A stretch of DNA of 17,290 nucleotides from CAYFQV01 sp964413635 (GCA_964413635.1 CAYPTH010000070.1:1-17290); one strand, 5' to 3'. Positions 6,260 through 14,278 are shown, counted from the stretch's first letter. Translations and numbers: made by a program. The notes: a model not told the origin generated them from the letters alone.

Positions 6260-7710
6260 TATGCTGCAGATCCTTCGTAGAGGCGGTGGCTGAGCACCCA
6301 GTTGTTCCCCGCGCCCATGGAGATAAACACGTCGCCGCTTCGAAGCTCAGCCTTTAAGGGCTCGATGGCGTCCATCACCTCGGGAACGTAGCGTACGTCG
6401 CGGTGATTCCGCGCAATTGCATCCGCGAGATCCTTTCCGCTGATGCGGCCGTCGAAACGCTCTCGGGCGGAGGCGTAAATCTTGTGTGTTACGACCACAT
6501 CGGCGTCTCCAAAGGCCGCGGCAAAGTCTCCGAGGAGACCGGCGGTCCGCGAGTAGGTGTGGGACATGAAACTCACGACGATCCGGCGTCCGGGGTAGAA
6601 CGCTCGCATTCCCTCGAGGGTACTCGCAATGGCGGTGGGGTGGTGCGCGTAGTCGTCGATGTAGAGCACGCCGGCGCGCTCCCCGATGATCTCGCTGCGT
6701 CGCCGCGTTCCGGTGAAGCTCCACAGCGCGGACGCCAGGCGCTCTGCCGGGACCTTCGGTGGCATGACGGGGGCGCCCTTTCCAGCCGGGGTGGTGAGCG
6801 CCGACAGCGCGGCGAGGGCCGCGGCGGCGTTCAGGACGTTGTGCTCCCCCGGAACGCGGAGGGCGAGCTCTCCGCCAACCCCGTTCAGACGAAACTGCGT
6901 TTGGCCGGCGCCGACGGTGAGCGCCGTGATGGCGTAGGGGCCGGAAGCGCTTCGACCGTAGGGTATCGCGCGGACCTCGGGACGTGCCTCCCCCAACCAT
7001 GAGGCAAGGCGCCGGGCGCCCGCATCATCCTGGCAGTAGACCAGCGCGCCACCTTCGGGGAGCTTTCGGGCGAACTCGGTGAAGGCGCTGAAAACATCGG
7101 CCTCATCTTTGAAATAGTCCAGATGATCGGCTTCGATGCCGGTAACCACCAGGACGTCCGGATCGAAGGAGAGGAAATTGCGGCGGTACTCGCAGGTCTC
7201 CGCGACCAGGAATTCGGTGCCGCCGAAGTAGGTGGAGAGGCCGTCGAAGACGGACACGGCGCTTCCCACCAGCACCTCACCTGCGAGACCGAGCGTTCGT
7301 ACTAGGGCACCGATGAGGGCGGTGGTCGTTGTCTTGCCGTGCACACCGGCGACGGCAAGGGCGGGGCGGCCACGCGAGAGCGCACCGAGGGCCTCGGTAT
7401 ATACAAGCGTGTTGATACCGCGCTCGCGAGCAGCAAGGAGTTGGGGGTGGGTTTCCGGATCGTATGCGGCGGAGTGAATGACGAGATCCGTGTCCCGGGG
7501 AAGCAGATTCGCGGAAAAGTCCTCGATAACCTGCGCACCGATACGAGACAGAATTGCATCTGTATAGAAAACTTCGCTACTATCGGAGCCGCGGACGATA
7601 GCGCCGCGGCGAATCAGAAGCTCACAAAGCGCCGCCATGCCGGTGCCTTTGATTCCAACCATGAAGACGGAGGTCCCGTCGAGCGCATCGGCTAGCTGTG
7701 GCTCCGACAT
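6259..7710 (-). CDS. murC: UDP-N-acetylmuramate--L-alanine ligase (MurC)
   Basis: Cytoplasmic Mur ligase that adds L-alanine to UDP-MurNAc with ATP, the first peptide step of peptidoglycan synthesis. The ATG at 7710 gives 483 residues. It is preferred because the N-terminal domain (FMVGIKGTGMAALCELL) starts just after it, and upstream codons overlap a promoter. Visible elements are the P-loop GVHGKTTTT with Lys126, the segment ETCEYRRNFLSF, GIEADHLDYF, the EHNVLNAAAALAAL helix, and C-terminal DDYAHHPTAI followed by SHTYSRT. The ETCEY form replaces the more usual E-A-D-E-S-D of MurC and fits what I recall of spirochaetal enzymes. An Mpl-type recycling ligase is the main alternative, less likely from length and motifs. 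It leads the yicC operon and is divergent from a popT-like gene. Confidence 0.87.
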   Translation of the reverse strand: MSEPQLADALDGTSVFMVGIKGTGMAALCELLIRRGAIVRGSDSSEVFYTDAILSRIGAQVIEDFSANLLPRDTDLVIHSAAYDPETHPQLLAARERGINTLVYTEALGALSRGRPALAVAGVHGKTTTTALIGALVRTLGLAGEVLVGSAVSVFDGLSTYFGGTEFLVAETCEYRRNFLSFDPDVLVVTGIEADHLDYFKDEADVFSAFTEFARKLPEGGALVYCQDDAGARRLASWLGEARPEVRAIPYGRSASGPYAITALTVGAGQTQFRLNGVGGELALRVPGEHNVLNAAAALAALSALTTPAGKGAPVMPPKVPAERLASALWSFTGTRRRSEIIGERAGVLYIDDYAHHPTAIASTLEGMRAFYPGRRIVVSFMSHTYSRTAGLLGDFAAAFGDADVVVTHKIYASARERFDGRISGKDLADAIARNHRDVRYVPEVMDAIEPLKAELRSGDVFISMGAGNNWVLSHRLYEGSAA

Positions 7711-7717
7711 GGGCGAA

Positions 7718-7746
7718 ATGCTATTGGAATACCACGCTTTTGACAA
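7718..7746 (-). promoter_or_regulatory. Probable promoter of murC giving a leaderless message
   Basis: On the minus strand TTGTCA (7746-7741) and TAGCAT (7723-7718) are 17 bases apart. Only seven bases (TTCGCCC) separate the -10 box from the murC ATG at 7710, and no Shine-Dalgarno sequence is visible. Transcription would start at or next to the initiation codon. The same 56 bases hold the ribosome site of the divergent gene. Confidence 0.5.
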
Positions 7747-7766
7747 TCATCCCGGGAGGGAGCCTT

Positions 7767-8631
7767 GTGACAGAGGATAAATCACCCCAATCTACACAGA
7801 AGCCGCAGCGCTTCGCACAGCTTGGGGCCAACCTCGGCCGCGGCGTCGTCATTGGCGTCGCGAACATTATTCCCGGGGTCAGCGGTGGAACACTCGCGGT
7901 CATCCTGCGGATCTACGAGCGCCTCGTGACGAGCATCCGGGATGTGCTCTCCCTCCGCAGAGGATGGACCAAACACATCCCGTTCCTCCTGCAGATCGCA
8001 GTCGGTGCCGCCGTCGGGCTCGTCGGATTGGCGCGGGTCATTGAGTTCCTCCTGGAGACACACACCGCGTCGACGCAGCTCTTCTTCATGGGGCTGATTC
8101 TCGGAAGCGTGCCCGCGCTACTCCGGCAGTCGCGGGGTCTTCGCCTCTCAGCTGGACAGATCCTCACGTTCGCACTGGCCCTTGCCGCGGTAATCGCGCT
8201 CTCCCTCGCAACGGAGGGGGCGGCCGGCCGGGTGTACACGGAACGCTCGGTGGGAACGGCTGCGCTCTTTCTTGCCTCCGGCATTGCCGGTGCCGCCGCC
8301 ATGGTTGTGCCGGGGATCAGCGGCTCCTTCCTTCTGCTCCTGATTGGGACCTACGCGTCGATCATCAGCGCCATTAACTCACTTGATTTCTTTATCCTCG
8401 GGGCCACGGCGGTGGGCGTCCTCGTGGGCCTTGGTCTCATTACGCGAGTGATTGCGTGGCTCTTCCAGCGCGCGCCCGGCTTGACCTACGCGGCCATTCT
8501 CGGGCTCGTCGCGGGAAGCTTGGTGCGGCTGTGGCCCGGTCTTCCGGCCGGTTTGGGGTGGCTGTGGGGGCTTGCGGCCTTCGTTCTCGGAGCTGCCCTG
8601 GCCCTCGCCCTCGGCGGCGGCAAGCGCGAAG
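7767..8631 (+). CDS. popT: DUF368 family membrane protein, undecaprenyl-phosphate transporter (PopT-type), 3' end lost in gap
   Basis: Polytopic inner-membrane protein. DUF368 members have been shown in other bacteria to recycle the undecaprenyl-phosphate lipid carrier across the membrane. The GTG at 7767 is chosen because GGAGG at 7755-7759 is seven bases upstream; an earlier in-frame GTG at 7698 has no such support. After a short Gln/Pro-rich cytoplasmic tail come the paired family motifs, ANIIPGVSGG near residues 32-41 and MVVPGISGSF about 140 residues later, each leading into hydrophobic segments, as in an inverted-repeat transporter. About 288 codons are readable before the N run, close to the family's length, so only a short C-terminus is missing. 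It is divergent from murC, consistent with a shared role in cell-wall precursor supply. Confidence 0.86.
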
Positions 8632-8731
8632 NNNNNNNNNNNNNNNNNNNNNNNNNNNNNNNNNNNNNNNNNNNNNNNNNNNNNNNNNNNNNNNNNNNNN
8701 NNNNNNNNNNNNNNNNNNNNNNNNNNNNNNN
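8632..8731. other. Assembly gap (100 N)
   Basis: Exactly 100 N, the conventional filler for an unknown distance. It separates the 3' end of the DUF368 gene from the 3' end of cheW. These genes converge, so the missing sequence holds both stop codons and possibly more genes. Confidence 0.97.
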
Positions 8732-9198
8732 AGGTACTCCGGTGTAATGAGACGGTTGACGTCGAGGAGGAGGAAGATCGCCTCGTCCGTGCGCGCGGTT
8801 CCCGAAAGGCCAATGTCCTCCGCACTCGAGCCAACCCGCGGGGGCGGCTCAATACGATCGGCTTCAATATCGACGACGCCGTGAACGCCGTCCACGAGAG
8901 CCCCGATCGAGAGCTCCTCATCTCCGTATAGAACCGTCATGACAACAATGCGGGTCTCCACGGCCACCTCGGCCTGTTCCAGACCGAGACGGAGGCGCAT
9001 GTCCATGACGGGAATGAGACGCCCCCTCACGTTGATGACGCCGAGGAGAAAGGCCGGGCAGCGAGGCACGCGGGTAATCCTCTGATGCTCGAGCACCTCC
9101 TCGACCTGCGTAACCTTCACGCCGTAACGCTCATTCCCAATAGAGAACGTCAGGTACTTCTCCGCCGTCGTCGAGACTGCGGCATCTTCATCAGCCAT
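8732..9198 (-). CDS. cheW: Chemotaxis coupling protein CheW, C-terminus lost in gap
   Basis: Cytoplasmic adaptor that links chemoreceptors to CheA. The 155 readable residues cover nearly the whole two-lobed fold. Landmarks are YLTFSIGNERYGVKV, then VEEVLEHQRITRVPRCP, then FLLGVINVRGRLIPVMDMR with the typical N-x-R-G-x-x-[IV]-P-V-x-D core. Later come VDGVHGVVDI and a terminal helix (FLLLDVNRLITPEY) that ends at the N run. Only a few residues should be missing. The ATG at 9198 overlaps the cheA stop by eight bases, with AGAGGG a short distance upstream, so cheA and cheW are translationally coupled. Confidence 0.93.
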
Positions 9199-11378
9199 TG
9201 GCTCTACCCTCTTGCATTTCTTCCGCCGTAACCTTCACGAGGCGGTCGACGTCCAGCATGAGCGCAGGGGTGCCGTCACCGAGAATAATTGCACCCGACA
9301 CGCCTTCCGCCCGCTCGAATACGCGACTCAAAGATTTGATCACGGTCTGGTACTTGTCTTGAATGTCATCCACCACCAGTCCAACCCGCCGATCCTCCAG
9401 TGACACCACTACCAATTGCCCGGCCCCGTGGCCGTCCCCGTGGCCGTCCCCTCCGGCGGCAGCCGGAGTATCGTCCCCCGTTCCGTTCACGCCGAAATAG
9501 CGGCGAAGATCGTAGTACGGAAGCACTTCACCGCGGAAGTCGATCATCTGCTGATTGGAGGTCCGGCGGACCGCATCGAAGTCGAGGCACTCAACAATGT
9601 AGGTGAGGTTGATCAAATAGTAACCGGCTCCAATCCGCGCGAGGAGCCCCTCGACAATGGCGAGGGTGAGGGGAATGCGAATTGCAATCACCGTCCCCTC
9701 ACCCGGTGTGCTTTGGATACGCACCGATCCATTGAGCTTCTCGATATTCTGCTTCACCACATCCATGCCGACACCGCGACCGGATACGTTCGTGGCTTCC
9801 TCCGCGGTTGAGAACCCCGGTTGAAAAACGAGCGCGAGCATCTCCTCCTCGGAGAGCTCCGCGTCGTCGGCAATCAACCCGCGATCAACGGCCTTTCTGC
9901 GAACGCGCTCGGCGTCGATGCCTCCGCCGTCGTCGGAGATCTGGATCACCACGTTTGCCCCGGCGTAGAAGGCTGTCAGACGGACCGTGCCCTTCGACGG
10001 TTTTCCTGCTGCCTCTCGGTCCTCCGCGGACTCAATCCCGTGGTCGACGCTGTTTCGGATAATGTGGAGCAGCGGATCCTTCAGCGCATCGATGACGTTC
10101 TTGTCGAGCTCCGTGTCGCTTCCCTCAACCTCCAGGCGCACCTGCTTTCCCAGCTCGTTCGACAGGTCGCGTACCAGACGCTTGAAACCGGAGAAAAGTG
10201 TGTCCACCGGGACCATATGCATGTCGATGGAGAGGTCGCGGAGCTCCCGGATGAGGCCGTCCATTTGCTCGCTGACCGACTTGAATTCGCGATCGTCCTT
10301 CTCCTCAGCAATGTGCGTCAGATTGGCGTGCATGCTCACGAACTCACCGACGAGATTCACCAAAGAATCGAGCTTCTCCGTGTTCACCTTGATGGATGAG
10401 CTCGTCTCGACGACCTGCCGATTCTCTCGGATGGACCGCACGTACTTCTGCTCTTCGAGAGCCGCCTGTACCTTCTCCCCGCTGACGTAGCCCTTCGCAA
10501 CGAGAGTCTCCCCGAGGAACTCTTTGGAGGTCATGGCTTGCTGCAGCTGTGCAGCCTCAATGTCTCCCCGTTCTACCAGGATCTCTCCCAAGCGCTTGTA
10601 GGAGATGTCCTCCTGCTCGAGGATTTCGCCTTGGTCTATGACCTCCACGCGAACGACCCCCGGCTCGTCCACGAAGATGAACACGTCCCGTATCGCATTG
10701 GCATCATGTTTCGTAGTGAGGACAATGTCCCAGCTGAGGTAGCACGCCTCCGGGTCAATCCGGTCGATTGGCGGAACCTCGCCGCAAAAACCCATGACCA
10801 GAGTCTGCCCGAGCTCGGTGAGCTCCTGGATCAAGCCGAGGGCGTTCCCACCGGTCCGGAAGAAATCCGCCGGAGGGGTGAACACAATGCGATAGGTTTG
10901 CGGCGCGCCGGTGCCTGCCCCGCCGCCGTCCGTCGCCGTNNNNNNNNNNNNNNNNNNNNNNNNNNNNNNNNNNNNNNNNNNNNNNNNNNNNNNNNNNNNN
11001 NNNNNNNNNNNNNNNNNNNNNNNNNNNNNNNNNNNNNNNGCTTCCCTGGACCACATCCTCATCCTCGGGCGATGCCAGGATCTGAGCGATCTGGTCCTTT
11101 GCCTGCAGACCCAGGTTTATGAGCTTGGAATCGGCATCGACCTTGCCCTCCCGAACCTTGTCGAACACGTTTTCCACAACGTGGGTGAACTCGACCAGGC
11201 TCGTGAGGTCGAACATGTTTCCTGAACCCTTGATGGTATGGAGACTGCGGAATGCGCTGTCGACAAGGTCCGCATCATTCGGGTGCTGCTCGAGCTGCAT
11301 GAGGCTCTCTTCGAGGGATTGCAGCAGCTCCCGTGCTTCTTCCTTGAATGTCTCCAGGGGATCGCTGTGCATTGTCAT
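9191..11378 (-). CDS. cheA: Chemotaxis histidine kinase CheA, interrupted by an assembly gap
   Basis: Central chemotaxis kinase: it autophosphorylates and passes phosphate to CheY. The N-terminal 113 codons hold the HPt (P1) domain with HTIKGSG, His47 being the phosphorylation site. After the gap, 582 residues follow in order: a Gly/Pro-rich linker; a P2-like CheY-binding region (ADFFRTGG ... CYLSWDIVLTT); a tandem repeat starting RLGEILVERG (10448-10594); the P3 dimerisation helices (KLDSLVNLVGEFV); the P4 ATPase (HIIRNSVDHGIE, SDDGGGID, GRGVGMDVVK); and a CheW-like P5 domain with a Gly/His loop. GGGAG lies five bases before the ATG at 11378, which overlaps the STAS stop in an ATGA. Both visible parts are whole codons, so the true gap should be a multiple of three. 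The tandem repeat is not part of enterobacterial CheA. Confidence 0.94.
9424..9447. repeat. 12-bp tandem repeat inside cheA
   Basis: CCCCGTGGCCGT occurs twice in tandem on the plus strand. On the coding strand it supplies the GDGHGDGHG stretch in a surface loop of the CheW-like P5 domain. It keeps the reading frame and looks like a replication-slippage expansion. Confidence 0.75.
10940..11039. other. Assembly gap (100 N) inside cheA
   Basis: Exactly 100 N between the HPt and P2-like regions of cheA, probably in a low-complexity Gly/Ala/Pro linker that is hard to assemble. The flanking reading frames require a real length divisible by three, which 100 is not, so the size is a placeholder. Confidence 0.97.
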
Positions 11379-11683
11379 GAAGACTCCCAGAGGGTGGGCA
11401 ACCCGGCAAAGGAGAGCATGCTTCGGAAGCGCTCTTCATTCGCGCCCGCGTGAAAGATTGCCGATACGCCGGAAGCCTCGGCACTCCGCTTCAGGGAGAA
11501 GAGCAGTTGTATCCCGGCAAGGTCGAAGCGTGTGACCTCTTCCAAGGCGACGTCCACGTCTTTACCGGCGCCCGTGGCGCGTTCGAGCTCGTCCCGGTAC
11601 TCGGAGACGTGTGAAAGAGTGAGCTCCCCGGAGATTGCAACCGTGACGGGATTTCGTCGAGCGTCTACGTGCACCTGTGCCAT
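11375..11683 (-). CDS. STAS domain protein of the chemotaxis operon
   Basis: Small cytoplasmic 102-residue protein consisting of a single STAS domain, the SpoIIAA/anti-anti-sigma fold. It has the opening strand PVTVAISGELTLSHV, the central ARG-rich helix region SEYRDELERA, and the signature stretch FDLAGIQLLFSL. In phosphorylatable STAS proteins the signature is usually D-S-S-G, with the second Ser modified. Here it is D-L-A-G, so phosphorylation at that site is not expected. It starts one base after the cheY stop and its own stop overlaps cheA in ATGA, which places it in the chemotaxis operon. Single STAS genes beside cheA are known in many bacteria, with unclear function. Confidence 0.85.
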   Translation of the reverse strand: MAQVHVDARRNPVTVAISGELTLSHVSEYRDELERATGAGKDVDVALEEVTRFDLAGIQLLFSLKRSAEASGVSAIFHAGANEERFRSMLSFAGLPTLWESS

Positions 11684-11684
11684 G

Positions 11685-12059
11685 CTAAAAGCTCACGCTC
11701 CCCATGATCTTCCGGATCGTGGCAAGAAGCTTCTCCTTGTCGAAGGGCTTGGTGAGCCAGCCAGTGGCCCCTGCATTCTTTCCCTCGTTCTTCTTCGACT
11801 CCTCGCTTTCGGTTGTGAGCATGAGGATGGGAACCGCCTTATTGGTGCTACCCGCACGGATCTTCTTGATGAGCTCGATGCCGTTCATGCCCGGCATGTT
11901 GTAGTCCGTGATAATGAGCGATATGTCGTCGGTAACCTTCGACAGCCCTTCCTCGCCATCAGCCGCTTGCTCTACCGTATAGCCCGCATTTTTCAAGATG
12001 ATGGACGTCATCTGTCGCATGGATACCGAGTCGTCCACGATCAAAATGGTCTCTGCCAC
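11685..12059 (-). CDS. cheY: Chemotaxis response regulator CheY
   Basis: Stand-alone receiver domain of 124 residues that takes phosphate from CheA and acts on the flagellar motor switch. The GTG at 12059 is chosen over an upstream in-frame start because GAGGAG lies seven bases before it and the protein then begins MAETILIVDDS. Conserved residues are Asp9/Asp10 in the acidic pocket, Asp52 as phosphoacceptor (ITDYNMPGMNG), Thr82, and Lys104 in WLTKPF. The EGKNAGATGW run is typical of CheY rather than of transcription-linked regulators, and there is no output domain. Four bases separate it from the upstream REC-ATPase gene, and one base from the STAS gene. Confidence 0.94.
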   Translation of the reverse strand: MAETILIVDDSVSMRQMTSIILKNAGYTVEQAADGEEGLSKVTDDISLIITDYNMPGMNGIELIKKIRAGSTNKAVPILMLTTESEESKKNEGKNAGATGWLTKPFDKEKLLATIRKIMGSVSF

Positions 12060-12063
12060 TGCC

Positions 12064-13317
12064 TTACTCCTCCTCGAAGGGTATCGTCGCCACGACGCGC
12101 ACGACGGTTTCCGGCCGGTCACCGGTATAGTCGACTCCGTTGCTTGCCTTGATCCAACCGTTCTGCCGCTTCAGAAGCTTGCGCGCCACGTACAGACCGG
12201 TGCCATCGCTCCACTCCTCTTCATCAATATGAGTGGGGAAGGATTCAATGGTGTAGAAGAGATCGAACACCAGCTCGGAGTAGTCATAAGGAATGCCGAT
12301 GATTGGGTTGCCCTCGCGGTCCTTGGCCTGCGCGACCTTGGCGGTGTTGCGGACGGCAATATCAAGGTGATTTCCCTGTAGCTCGCCGTTGCGGTCGAAG
12401 CTTAGCAACACGCGGGAGTCCTCCGGCGAGTACTTCACCGCATTTACCAAGAGCTCGTGGAAGAGCTTCCGTAGATAGCGGCGGTCTACACGAACCCAAG
12501 CCTCGATCGGCTTGGAGGGGCGCATGATGTGTAGCTCCCGCGGGTGGTGGTCGCGGATCCGGCTCATGAGGTCGCGGGCGTACTTTTCGAGCTCACCGAA
12601 GAGGTCCGGAATCCACGCGGCCTCGGTGTCGAGCTCGATAGTGTCCAGCTCCCCGATGAAGGTAATGTAGTCAAAGATTTCCTTCTGACTCTCCCCTGCC
12701 GTCACGATCATCTCCACCAGATCGTCATCTACTACGCATCCCTCACTTTCTTCCTTCTGTTCCCACTGCGCCTTCAAGAGGTCGACCCAGAGAAAGCCCC
12801 CGGCTTGATTGATGGTTCGCGACAGGAGGTTAATCATCTGCTCTGTCTGCGTAATGTCTTTGGAAGCGTAGAGGGCGCGCCAGTTCACGAGCTTGCGGTG
12901 CTCGAGCTCGAGGAGCTCGCGCTCGCGCTCGACCTGCCTGATGATGCGTCGGTTCTCCTTCTCTTGAAGCGTCTTGTTCACGCGGAAGAGCAGCTCTTCT
13001 GCAATAATCGGCTTCACAATGTGGTCGTCTGCGCCGCTTTTCACCAGCTCAATGGCGAGCTTTATGTCGGTGTTGGCCGTGAGGAACACGAACGGAGTAT
13101 CACGATCGATCTCGCGGACCGACGTGAGGAACTCGTCCCCGTTCATGCCCGGCATGAAGTAGTCGGACAGGACGAGATCGTAGTTCTCCTGACGGAGCTG
13201 TTGCAACGCTGCGGAGGCCCCATCAAATGCGTCTACCTCGAAGCCGTTTCCGGCGAGAACTGCCTTGATGATGGCGAGGCTGGTATCATCGTCGTCGACG
13301 ACGAGGATTCTGCTCAC
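12064..13317 (-). CDS. Response regulator fused to a histidine-kinase-type ATPase domain, no clear H-box
   Basis: Cytoplasmic 417-residue signalling protein heading the chemotaxis operon. Residues 1-120 are a receiver domain (ILVVDDDDTS, phosphoacceptor Asp52 in LSDYFMPGMNG, Thr80, Lys102 in IVKP). Residues ~115-145 look like a coiled coil rich in Glu and Arg. A helical region of ~110 residues follows where a DHp domain would lie. The C-terminal part is an HATPase_c domain with an N-box (FHELLVNAVKYS, Asn292) and a G-box (DGTGLYVARKLL, from Asp371). I see no H-E-[IL]-[RK] type H-box in the central helices, so whether it is an active kinase, a phosphatase or an ATP-sensing regulator is open. 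GTG at 13317 follows AAGGAG by nine bases, with a strong promoter upstream. Confidence 0.86.
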   Translation of the reverse strand: MSRILVVDDDDTSLAIIKAVLAGNGFEVDAFDGASAALQQLRQENYDLVLSDYFMPGMNGDEFLTSVREIDRDTPFVFLTANTDIKLAIELVKSGADDHIVKPIIAEELLFRVNKTLQEKENRRIIRQVERERELLELEHRKLVNWRALYASKDITQTEQMINLLSRTINQAGGFLWVDLLKAQWEQKEESEGCVVDDDLVEMIVTAGESQKEIFDYITFIGELDTIELDTEAAWIPDLFGELEKYARDLMSRIRDHHPRELHIMRPSKPIEAWVRVDRRYLRKLFHELLVNAVKYSPEDSRVLLSFDRNGELQGNHLDIAVRNTAKVAQAKDREGNPIIGIPYDYSELVFDLFYTIESFPTHIDEEEWSDGTGLYVARKLLKRQNGWIKASNGVDYTGDRPETVVRVVATIPFEEE

Positions 13318-13338
13318 AAGCTGGCTCCTTTGCGCGGA

Positions 13339-13367
13339 AGTATACAGGTGAAAACTCGATATGGCAA
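13339..13367 (-). promoter_or_regulatory. Sigma70-type promoter of the chemotaxis operon
   Basis: On the minus strand TTGCCA (13367-13362) and TATACT (13344-13339) are separated by exactly 17 bases. A-rich sequence lies upstream (about 13378-13402), resembling an UP element. A leader of about 15-20 bases would then carry AAGGAG before the GTG at 13317. No sigma28-type TAAA-N15-GCCGATAA was found, although that class often drives chemotaxis genes. Confidence 0.65.
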
Positions 13368-13468
13368 GGTTTCACAGCTTTTATTGTTTTCGCCATTTTT
13401 AGACTTATGTCCACCAGAGGCTTCGCGGTGACGGACCCGCGCAGGGCACCGCCCTCGCGTTTGTCGTA

Positions 13469-14278
13469 CTAGTGCCCTTCTCGTAGAATACTGATCGCCG
13501 TTCCCGTCGCCAAGAGAGCCGCGGTTTCCGTGCGCAGGATCCGCTCTCCCAGGGAAACCGGGGTAAAGCCGGCGTCGGTCAGCTGCCGCTCCTCCGCGGC
13601 GGTGAACCCGCGCTCCGGCCCCACCGCCAAGGCCACCTGCCCACCCCGGGGCAGCGCGGAGGCGCGCGGCTCGGCGACTTCAGTCTCAGCGTTCGAGCCT
13701 CCCCGGAGGGCGTCGAGCATGTCGCGCCCCGAGGGCGCGCACAGGAGCCGAAGCGACGTGGGACCGCTGGATGGAGCGGATCCCACGGCTTGGAGCGCGC
13801 GGCGCAGCGTGTGGTGTCGTTCGATCGCCGGAAGGCAGGTAACCCCCGCTTGGGAGGCGCCGTCGAGAAGCCGGCTGCGAACGGTCCCGTCGCGCCACAT
13901 GGTACTCGAGAGATAGCTCTTCTCACCGAGCTCGCCCGGGAACACGAGGACCCGCTCGAGCCCGAGCGTGGTGAGGTCCTTGAGTAGGCGCTTCATGACA
14001 ATGGGCCGGACGTGGCCGAGGAGCAGTGAAACGGGATGGAGGCGGTCGGGCGTGCCGCCGCCGGGCCCCTCGGCGACAACGTGCAATTCCCCGAGGACGA
14101 GGCCCGTTTCAGCTGAGTGGTTTAGAAGTACCGCCTCGCCCCGGGGCCCTTCGACAATACCGACGGCAAGGGTGTCGCCGGGCGCCGCCCGGAGCACCTC
14201 CCGTACATGACGCGCTCGTCGGTCGTTGTACGGAAGGGGCCGGCCGAGCTCCCGGCGTTCCAAGAGGAGAAGATTCAT
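13469..14278 (-). CDS. rsmE: 16S rRNA (uracil(1498)-N(3))-methyltransferase RsmE
   Basis: Cytoplasmic SPOUT-fold enzyme that methylates N3 of U1498 in 16S rRNA using S-adenosylmethionine. At 269 residues it is slightly longer than usual. The N-terminal PUA-like part includes NDRRARHVREVLRA, and the central part includes MKRLLKDLTTLGLERV. The SAM-binding knot is the strong C-terminal signature: LAVGPERGF from about residue 218, then VSLGERILRTETAAL. An extra Ala/Ser/Gly-rich stretch before the knot (around residues 165-210) accounts for the added length. The ATG at 14278 lies 24 bases after the acyl-CoA synthetase stop and has no visible ribosome site, so it is probably read from the same message. 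Confidence 0.93.
   Translation of the reverse strand: MNLLLLERRELGRPLPYNDRRARHVREVLRAAPGDTLAVGIVEGPRGEAVLLNHSAETGLVLGELHVVAEGPGGGTPDRLHPVSLLLGHVRPIVMKRLLKDLTTLGLERVLVFPGELGEKSYLSSTMWRDGTVRSRLLDGASQAGVTCLPAIERHHTLRRALQAVGSAPSSGPTSLRLLCAPSGRDMLDALRGGSNAETEVAEPRASALPRGGQVALAVGPERGFTAAEERQLTDAGFTPVSLGERILRTETAALLATGTAISILREGH

Noticed and set aside
5294..6280. Long plus-strand open frame of 328 codons antisense to yicC and the kinase-like gene
   Set aside because: It lies wholly opposite strongly supported genes, has no ribosome site, and its translation has no recognisable domain.
6259..7710. Mpl (murein tripeptide recycling ligase) as the identity of the Mur ligase
   Set aside because: Motifs and length fit MurC at least as well, and no second MurC is visible; kept only as an alternative.
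7740..7745. TTGACA on the plus strand as a -35 box for the popT-like gene
   Set aside because: A -10 at normal spacing would fall on the ribosome site and start codon, leaving no room for a transcript start upstream of GTG 7767.
8379..8931. Frames reading through the N run at 8632-8731
   Set aside because: They depend on an arbitrary 100-base filler and join unrelated genes.
10755..11378. Frame continuing from the CheA HPt domain through the N run into an Arg-rich tail
   Set aside because: The tail is the wrong frame of the rest of cheA, caused by the placeholder gap length.
13443..13455. AGGGC-ACC-GCCCT hairpin downstream of rsmE as a terminator
   Set aside because: Only a five-base stem with no T-tract on either strand; too weak to annotate.
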